A stretch of DNA of 11,552 nucleotides. Source: an uncultured Flavobacteriales bacterium. Its GTDB lineage: Bacteria; Bacteroidota; Bacteroidia; Flavobacteriales_D; Crocinitomicaceae. A program made the position numbers and the translations under genes. The notes beneath the pieces were generated by a model. The model saw nothing but the letters and a program-made list of their open reading frames with translations, did no database searches and had not been told where the DNA came from. Positions 6,876 through 11,552 of the stretch are shown in pieces. Positions within the stretch are counted from its first letter, which is position 1. Every line of letters begins with the position of its first letter. Location: contig CAJQOB010000295.1 of NCBI GenBank assembly GCA_905479845.1, positions 1 through 11,552 on the forward strand. The letters are read 5' to 3'.

Positions 6876-6965
6876 GCGGGCTAACATGACAAGTCCTCGT
6901 GAACTGCGGGCTTTCTATTTATATCCCTAACGCTTCCGAGCTTCCTTCACAAACTGAACTTCCCG
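6876..6965. repeat. Three degenerate 30-bp tandem units (GCGGGCT...TCC)
   Basis: GCGGGCT occurs at 6876-6882 and at 6906-6912, exactly 30 bases apart. A decayed copy, CCGAGCT, begins at 6936, again 30 bases on. Units 1 and 2 also share a C at unit position 10, an A at 16 and TCC at 19-21; the third keeps the first two of these but not TCC. The identity is modest outside the 7-base core. Confidence 0.5.
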
Positions 6966-6978
6966 TTCAGTGTTCAGT
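6953..6978. repeat. Hairpin with duplicated right arm
   Basis: ACTGAAC (6953-6959) is the exact reverse complement of GTTCAGT at 6965-6971, with a 5-base loop. GTTCAGT is then repeated immediately at 6972-6978. The left arm can thus pair with either copy. Confidence 0.6.
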
Positions 6979-7060
6979 CTTCAAAAGCTACGCTTCTTCT
7001 TCGCTCGGCGTTGCGGTCTTTAGAGATGCATTTCCCCTTCTAACGAAATAAGCGCTTAAT

Positions 7061-7116
7061 GACATTTTCAGCGCAGTACTTCGGCTCTGCTTGCTTCAAG
7101 CCTATCCTGAAATGTC
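7061..7116. repeat. Nested inverted repeat (outer 10-bp arms, inner hairpin)
   Basis: GACATTTTCAG (7061-7071) pairs with CTGAAATGTC (7107-7116) with one bulged T. Inside it, GCTTG (7089-7093) and CAAGC (7097-7101) form a tight hairpin with a CTT loop. A perfect 10-bp palindrome, TAAGCGCTTA, lies immediately upstream at 7049-7058. Confidence 0.6.
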
Positions 7117-7204
7117 CGTTCGGTTCGTTTTCCAAAAAAGTGCATTGAGCGGTGAGATCATTGTACTGTACAAAGCGCACTGAAAGTCAAAGACCACAGA
7201 ATTG

Positions 7205-7251
7205 AGAGTTGAGGCATTCGAAGTCCACCTTTGGCAACCAACCTTAACTCT
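7205..7251 (-). repeat. Hairpin just beyond the kinase stop codon
   Basis: AGAGTTGAGG (7205-7214) pairs with CCTTAACTCT (7242-7251) through ten positions, one a G-T. An inner TTGG-CAA-CCAA hairpin lies at 7231-7241. It begins 14 bases after the kinase stop on the minus strand. No T-run follows on that strand, so it is at best a factor-dependent terminator or an mRNA-stabilising structure. Confidence 0.45.
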
Positions 7252-7265
7252 GCATTAAATGATGC

Positions 7266-10200
7266 TTAATTCGTAACCGGCAAAACTATCTCAAACGTCG
7301 TTCCAACGCCTAATTCGGTATCGAAATCAATCGTTCCCTGGTGGTTCTCAATAATTTGTTTTACCATCGCTAAACCAAGTCCTGTCCCTGTACTCTTCGT
7401 GGTGAAATATGGAACGAAAATCTTCCCAACCTTTGACGGATCAATCCCTATACCATTATCTGTTATTTTCACGAGGACCTTGTTGTCATTCTGAGTCAGG
7501 TCAATAGCAATTTTGCCCGTTCGATCAGCGGGAATGGCTTGAATGGAGTTCTTGATCAAATTGTTGAACACACGCACAAACTGATCCTTATCCGCCATCA
7601 CGAAAATAGCATCAGGGTTCACTGTAATGTCCATTTCAAATTTCTCAGGAACCTTAAATACTTCAGCAACACCCCGAACCAAGGAAACAAGATCAAATCT
7701 TGATTCAAGGGGATTTGGCATTTTAGCAAAGGACGAGAACTCATTGGCGATGTTCGTCAAGGCATCTATTTGCTCAATCATCGAGTTTGCTACCTTTTGC
7801 AGTTTCTCCCCACTCTTCGGATCATCAGGATCGTAAACTCGAAGCAGTTGTTGTACGCTCAACTTCATCGGTGTAAGCGGGTTTTTAATCTCATGTGCAA
7901 CCTGCTTAGCCATTTCACGCCAAGCGGACTCACGCTCATTTTTTGCCAATTGTTGTGCAGCAAATTCGAGCTCCAATAACTTCTGGTTGTAATCCTTCAC
8001 AAGTGCTCCAATCTCATCTTCACGGTCGTAGGATATTTGCTCGTTGTACTTCCCAAACTTCACGCTTGCAAAGCTCTCCTGAAGAATTCGAAGCGGGGAC
8101 GTAAGCCAAGCGGAAATGAAAATGGCCAGTACAATCGATATTGCCAACAAGAGAATAAACACATTGATAATGGCGACCATGAATTTCTGAATCTGATTTT
8201 CAAATTCACGTTGCTGTCCAAAATGCTGAAGGTTGATGAATCCCATTCGATCGCCTTTCTTATTGTAGAAAGGAAGATATGCAGAAGAGTAATCCAATTT
8301 CCCAATGTTCTCATCGTGCACGAACTCACTGATCTGGTTGAACTTCATCTGTTGGTAGGCAATCGGGTTCATCTGCTCACTGAGCAAACCTACGTTAAAC
8401 ACTTTCGGACGAGAAGTTGCCAACAAGTATCCTTCATTGTCATACAGGTTGATATCCGTGTAGAAAACCTTCGCAAACTTCTGAAGAATGTACTGCATGT
8501 AGTTTCCATTCTCGTAAATCGATAATTCTTCGAAATCACCCAGCTTTGCTTTTACTTCGGTTTGAACGGAATTAAGTTTCTCCCGAATTACATCATCGGT
8601 GTATTGATTGTATTGATTGCTCACAAAGACCCCACTTCCCCAACCGAAGGCTAAGAGAGACAAGAAGACGAGTGAAATCAATACCAGTTGGATTTTCATC
8701 GCTAAACTAAAGGTCTTTCTGTTCGATTGAATCGCACTGTACCTAAAGAGCAGAGGAAGCAGAAGCAACCCAAAGAAACTGAACAAGTAGGAAAAGGAGG
8801 TCACCAAATCAATAGCGATGAAATTTTTGCTGGATAAAATCACGACGTCATTTCCATCTTTTTTGAGGGCGTAGTGATTGAACTCTCCGAAATCGAAGAA
8901 CCCTTTCGTTTTTATTTCCGCTGGAAGTATTGCCTGGTGGGATGAAGGATAATTGAAATCACCGTACTTCGTCACCAATTGTCCTTCATGGTATTTTGCA
9001 ATCGAGTAAGCCTCAAGTGTTTCGAAAACGCTCGTTTGTTGTGAGATCAATAATCGGGGGAAACCAATTTCTTCAGGAATTTTCTTGGATTTTAACGTAC
9101 AAAAAAGGACAGCTGTTGCTGTAGTATCATTTGAGGTCAAAGGCTGACGAATGATATAACTGTATTGCCCTGAATAATCAGAAATGAAGTAAATATTCGA
9201 GTCTATTTCTGAAGCGATCCCCGACTTGTTGATGATACCTTGAAGTTCGTTGTACAGCGCATTTGGATCTTTGCGGTATTCGATCAGTGGTTTTCGGTCT
9301 GCATCGAAGAGGCTAAATGACATTTCGTAGCGCTCCCAATATCCGTTGAAAAGACGTCGTTCCATCCCTTCTTGGAAATCGGAGAAACTCATTGCTTGAG
9401 GGGAACCAATAAAACGTTGAAGGAAATTGTCTTCCTTAACTTGATTGGCGAGTTGGAAATACTCAGCCTCGGTAACAATGTTTTTTTCCGTTGCCAATTG
9501 ATTCGCGTATAATTCCCGTTCACTTCGTTCCCTTTTTTGGTTGAAGTCGGCAATATTAGCCGCTGTTATTAGAGAGAACAAAAGAAGTAGGATCAGGCCA
9601 GCACCTAATTGTTTGATGCCACCATAGCGATAGATTAAGTACACCATCAACCCATAAAGAAGAGCAGGGAAGAGGCCATTAAATGAGAGATCGTTGCCCT
9701 CGTTAATTTCATAAAAAAGGAAGAAGCAAGACCCAAAAAAGGTGATCATTGCCATGTGAACTGCCGTCCATCCAACTTCTTTACATTTCATTATTGTTTC
9801 TCGAACCAGCAGGTAAAAGCTATAAATGAAGAAGCCGATACTTGCAATAGCAATTATTGAGTAGATGTTCAATTCAAACAATTGATCAATAATTAATGGG
9901 ATAGAAGAATCTTCGATCAGGCCGTGAAGCATGCGTACCAGCAGCTCCCACCAAATAACAGAACCGATGAAGAACCCTGCAGCGATTAGTTTACCAGGTG
10001 TCCCTTTTTTTAGCAGGTTCAAAAGCTGGCGAAGCTCATACATGATGTAAATGAACACGCTTACATTGATGCCATATTCAACGAAGTTGGGGAACCAATC
10101 ATCCGTTCCGTATAGACTAGGTTCATGAACTTCAGTGCCTTCCATGAAATCGAACCAACCCATTTTAATGGATAGGTAACGGATAGCGATTACTCCTAAT

Positions 10201-10907
10201 GGGACTACAAAACGAATTTTTATTGGCAGTTGTTTAGTCACTTTTGTGAGCAAGAAGATCCAGAGAGCAATCGCACCCATCAAAAGAATAAAAAGCACAA
10301 CAGATTCCCAACGCGTGATGGTCTGGACTTCATCTGGAATAATAGAAAAAGCAAAAGAACCATCGTTCATTTTAATTTGAGAACCTTGTTCTTCCTCTGC
10401 ACTCAAAGAAGCTAAAAATGGAAGTTCCAAATCCGCTGAGAAGGCATTGATTAACTCTCGATTTTCGTAGGAGTAGTCTTGTTTAATAAGAAAGGACCCA
10501 CAAACGACGTAATCACCAACCTCCATCGTTTTTGCACAGTACCACCCATTTTGAAGGTGTAAAATTCCATTCGAGGGAAAGTGAATTTCCGCGAAGCGAA
10601 GAATCGGTAATTGGTTGGTGTTCCAATAGATCAAAGAATCATTTCGGTAGACATGAAAATTCATGGAAGTACTACCTTCTAGCTGCTGCCAGACGTCATC
10701 AATACTTTTGTATTCAATTGACTTCTTGAAAAAATCAAGTTCGCTATCGAGTAAATCTTGCTTGGTGTGGAAACTCTGCTCGAAGGATTGAACAGCCTTT
10801 TCTGAATTTCCGTGAGAATGAACCGTAAAAAAATAAATCCCAAATGTGATTGAGCAAACAACCGCAGCGATTAGGATATAATATTTTTTTAGGAGGCTTT
10901 TTATCAT
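7266..10907 (-). CDS. Large multi-pass membrane sensor histidine kinase, NtrY-like catalytic core (1213 aa)
   Basis: Residues 11-28 are a first membrane helix, followed by an outside domain (about 30-200). A block of roughly eight helices fills 203-452 (clear ones at 203-222, 306-328, 349-369, 432-452). A second soluble domain at about 455-700 precedes helices at 705-722 and 738-761. A third, at about 765-908, resembles a periplasmic sensor domain and leads to a last helix (910-935). The cytoplasmic part has HAMP (about 930-985) and a dimerisation helix with the phospho-acceptor H1005 in HEIKNPLTPMKLS, the form seen in NtrY-type kinases. The ATPase domain has N1116-L-I-K-N1120, D1150-N-G-I-G, F1168 and G1174-T-G-L-G-L, so catalytic residues are complete. 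It should phosphorylate a response regulator, but none lies nearby. The ligand is unknown. The ATG at 10907 is 10 bases after the udk stop, which suggests co-transcription. It is much longer than typical kinases because of the N-terminal block. Confidence 0.93.
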   Translation of the reverse strand: MIKSLLKKYYILIAAVVCSITFGIYFFTVHSHGNSEKAVQSFEQSFHTKQDLLDSELDFFKKSIEYKSIDDVWQQLEGSTSMNFHVYRNDSLIYWNTNQLPILRFAEIHFPSNGILHLQNGWYCAKTMEVGDYVVCGSFLIKQDYSYENRELINAFSADLELPFLASLSAEEEQGSQIKMNDGSFAFSIIPDEVQTITRWESVVLFILLMGAIALWIFLLTKVTKQLPIKIRFVVPLGVIAIRYLSIKMGWFDFMEGTEVHEPSLYGTDDWFPNFVEYGINVSVFIYIMYELRQLLNLLKKGTPGKLIAAGFFIGSVIWWELLVRMLHGLIEDSSIPLIIDQLFELNIYSIIAIASIGFFIYSFYLLVRETIMKCKEVGWTAVHMAMITFFGSCFFLFYEINEGNDLSFNGLFPALLYGLMVYLIYRYGGIKQLGAGLILLLLFSLITAANIADFNQKRERSERELYANQLATEKNIVTEAEYFQLANQVKEDNFLQRFIGSPQAMSFSDFQEGMERRLFNGYWERYEMSFSLFDADRKPLIEYRKDPNALYNELQGIINKSGIASEIDSNIYFISDYSGQYSYIIRQPLTSNDTTATAVLFCTLKSKKIPEEIGFPRLLISQQTSVFETLEAYSIAKYHEGQLVTKYGDFNYPSSHQAILPAEIKTKGFFDFGEFNHYALKKDGNDVVILSSKNFIAIDLVTSFSYLFSFFGLLLLPLLFRYSAIQSNRKTFSLAMKIQLVLISLVFLSLLAFGWGSGVFVSNQYNQYTDDVIREKLNSVQTEVKAKLGDFEELSIYENGNYMQYILQKFAKVFYTDINLYDNEGYLLATSRPKVFNVGLLSEQMNPIAYQQMKFNQISEFVHDENIGKLDYSSAYLPFYNKKGDRMGFINLQHFGQQREFENQIQKFMVAIINVFILLLAISIVLAIFISAWLTSPLRILQESFASVKFGKYNEQISYDREDEIGALVKDYNQKLLELEFAAQQLAKNERESAWREMAKQVAHEIKNPLTPMKLSVQQLLRVYDPDDPKSGEKLQKVANSMIEQIDALTNIANEFSSFAKMPNPLESRFDLVSLVRGVAEVFKVPEKFEMDITVNPDAIFVMADKDQFVRVFNNLIKNSIQAIPADRTGKIAIDLTQNDNKVLVKITDNGIGIDPSKVGKIFVPYFTTKSTGTGLGLAMVKQIIENHQGTIDFDTELGVGTTFEIVLPVTN

Positions 10908-10917
10908 ACACTCATGT

Positions 10918-11535
10918 TCATACTTTTTGCTCTGCCAATCGGAGCGAGATTTCTTTCGTCAGAGCATTGAAGTCTTCATCCGCATTAGAGTCATTTCTGA
11001 ACAAGAAATCAGCACCTTCTTGGTAAGGTAACAAATAATTGTCGAAGCATGGGAGAACATGATTTTCCCACTGGTAAAGAATCGCTTCGCGAGAATACCC
11101 GCGCGTTTCTTGGTCACGATACAAACGACGATCGAGCTGAATTTTCTGATCTACCTGAATGAAAACTGAAAACTCGAGGAGTTCACGAACCTTTGGATAA
11201 TGAAAAAGGAATAACCCTTCCACAATTAAAATATCAGAAGGCTTAATGGTGATTAAAACATGTTTGTCTGGAGGTGAATTGAAGTGATATTCTTTCACAA
11301 CAATTTCTTCACCCCTAACTAATTTCTGAAGATCATTCACCAGTCTTTCCTCGTCAAGTGCAGTTGGAAGATCGAAATTCACTTCGCCATTTTCATCAAT
11401 GTGTTGATGTTCAATTGGACGATAATAGTTGTCCATTGAAAACACACTTGGCCGAAGATCTTTATATTCCGTGTAAAGTCGATTTAACAAAGTTGTCTTT
11501 CCTGACCCACTTCCACCACAAATTCCGATTATCAT
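10918..11535 (-). CDS. udk: Uridine kinase (205 aa)
   Basis: This P-loop kinase phosphorylates uridine and cytidine to UMP and CMP with ATP or GTP in cytoplasmic pyrimidine salvage. Residues 4-15 hold the Walker A motif (G7-G-S-G-S-G-K13-T-T). F-S-M-D35-N-Y-Y carries the aspartate expected to act as catalytic base, N53-F-D-L-P is the uridine kinase nucleoside-site motif, and I-V-E106-G-L-F is the Walker B-like strand. RRLYRDQETRGYS (136-148) matches the Arg-rich lid. Length agrees with bacterial Udk (a little over 200 residues). The start at 11535 follows a purine-rich AAGAAGAA, the most SD-like sequence in the window, though only 17 bases of upstream sequence are visible. The only bases before it in view end in TTTG on the minus strand, which could be the edge of a -7 box. 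The kinase gene follows 10 bases downstream in the same direction. Confidence 0.94.
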   Translation of the reverse strand: MIIGICGGSGSGKTTLLNRLYTEYKDLRPSVFSMDNYYRPIEHQHIDENGEVNFDLPTALDEERLVNDLQKLVRGEEIVVKEYHFNSPPDKHVLITIKPSDILIVEGLFLFHYPKVRELLEFSVFIQVDQKIQLDRRLYRDQETRGYSREAILYQWENHVLPCFDNYLLPYQEGADFLFRNDSNADEDFNALTKEISLRLAEQKV

Positions 11536-11552
11536 TTCTTCTTAAATTCAAA

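Larger units (their letters stand above)
6864..7265 (+). other. Gene-free, repeat- and hairpin-rich intergenic region (about 400 bp)
   Basis: No credible coding frame exists here on either strand. The stretch lies between a plus-strand terminator and the 3' end of the minus-strand kinase gene, so both neighbouring genes end into it. Its texture differs from the flanking DNA: it is rich in CTTC, GGGCT, TTCGG and CGCT words and holds three 30-bp-period units (6876-6965) plus at least five inverted repeats (6953-6971, 7049-7058, 7061-7116, 7139-7181, 7205-7251). The GGGCT...TCC wording resembles degenerate intergenic repeats I associate with Bacteroidota genomes, but I cannot confirm this without a search. 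It could be a decayed repeat family, a structured RNA, or simply relaxed spacer. Confidence 0.6.

Noticed and set aside
6864..7265. Integron attC site or CRISPR array
   Set aside because: There are some CTAAC-like words, but no paired inner and outer attC boxes and no integrase; the 30-bp units are too few and too divergent, with no spacers or cas genes, to be CRISPR.
8037..8525. 162-residue open frame on the plus strand
   Set aside because: It lies wholly antisense to the histidine kinase, whose reading frame is continuous and motif-rich. The composition is not protein-like and there is no start signal.

Overview
The window looks like chromosomal DNA of a Bacteroidota bacterium, most likely order Flavobacteriales. 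The reasons are an Omp28-type lipoprotein with a thioredoxin-like CxxC, stand-alone biotin carrier and M1 lipoprotein genes of the kind common in that phylum, an almost complete lack of Shine-Dalgarno sequences before starts, two TAnnTTTG-type -7 promoter boxes, and an AT-rich base composition. The genus cannot be fixed from the sequence alone. I see no phage, plasmid, transposase, CRISPR or defence genes; this reads mostly as ordinary cell-envelope and housekeeping DNA.

Layout. Bases 1-891 (+) are the 3' part of an Omp28-related outer-membrane lipoprotein; the window begins just upstream of its lipobox cysteine. Bases 1018-1212 (+) encode a 64-residue protein of unknown function, closed by a GNRA-loop terminator. 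Bases 1353-2942 (+) encode a secreted protein with a C-terminal von Willebrand A-like domain. It converges on a biotin carrier (2974-3441, -), which is divergent from a large M1-family metallopeptidase lipoprotein (3550-6204, +) with a HEAT-like C-terminus and a long hairpin terminator. A 110-residue three-helix membrane protein follows (6432-6764, +), with two hairpins after it. Bases 6864-7265 hold no gene but are rich in short repeats: three 30-bp-period units and a series of inverted repeats. The minus strand from 11535 to 7266 is a two-gene unit: uridine kinase (udk), then, 10 bases later, a 1213-residue multi-pass sensor histidine kinase.

How the genes relate. Four of the eight products are exported or membrane-embedded (Omp28-like lipoprotein, vWA protein, M1 lipoprotein, sensor kinase) and a fifth is a small membrane protein, so the region is biased toward the cell envelope. 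There is no sign of one shared pathway: strand switches and terminators split the window into separate transcription units. The only convincing operon is udk-histidine kinase, and its functional logic is not evident. No response regulator for the kinase and no carboxylase partner for the biotin carrier lies in the window. The least explained part is the gene-free, repeat-rich stretch between the small membrane protein and the 3' end of the kinase gene.
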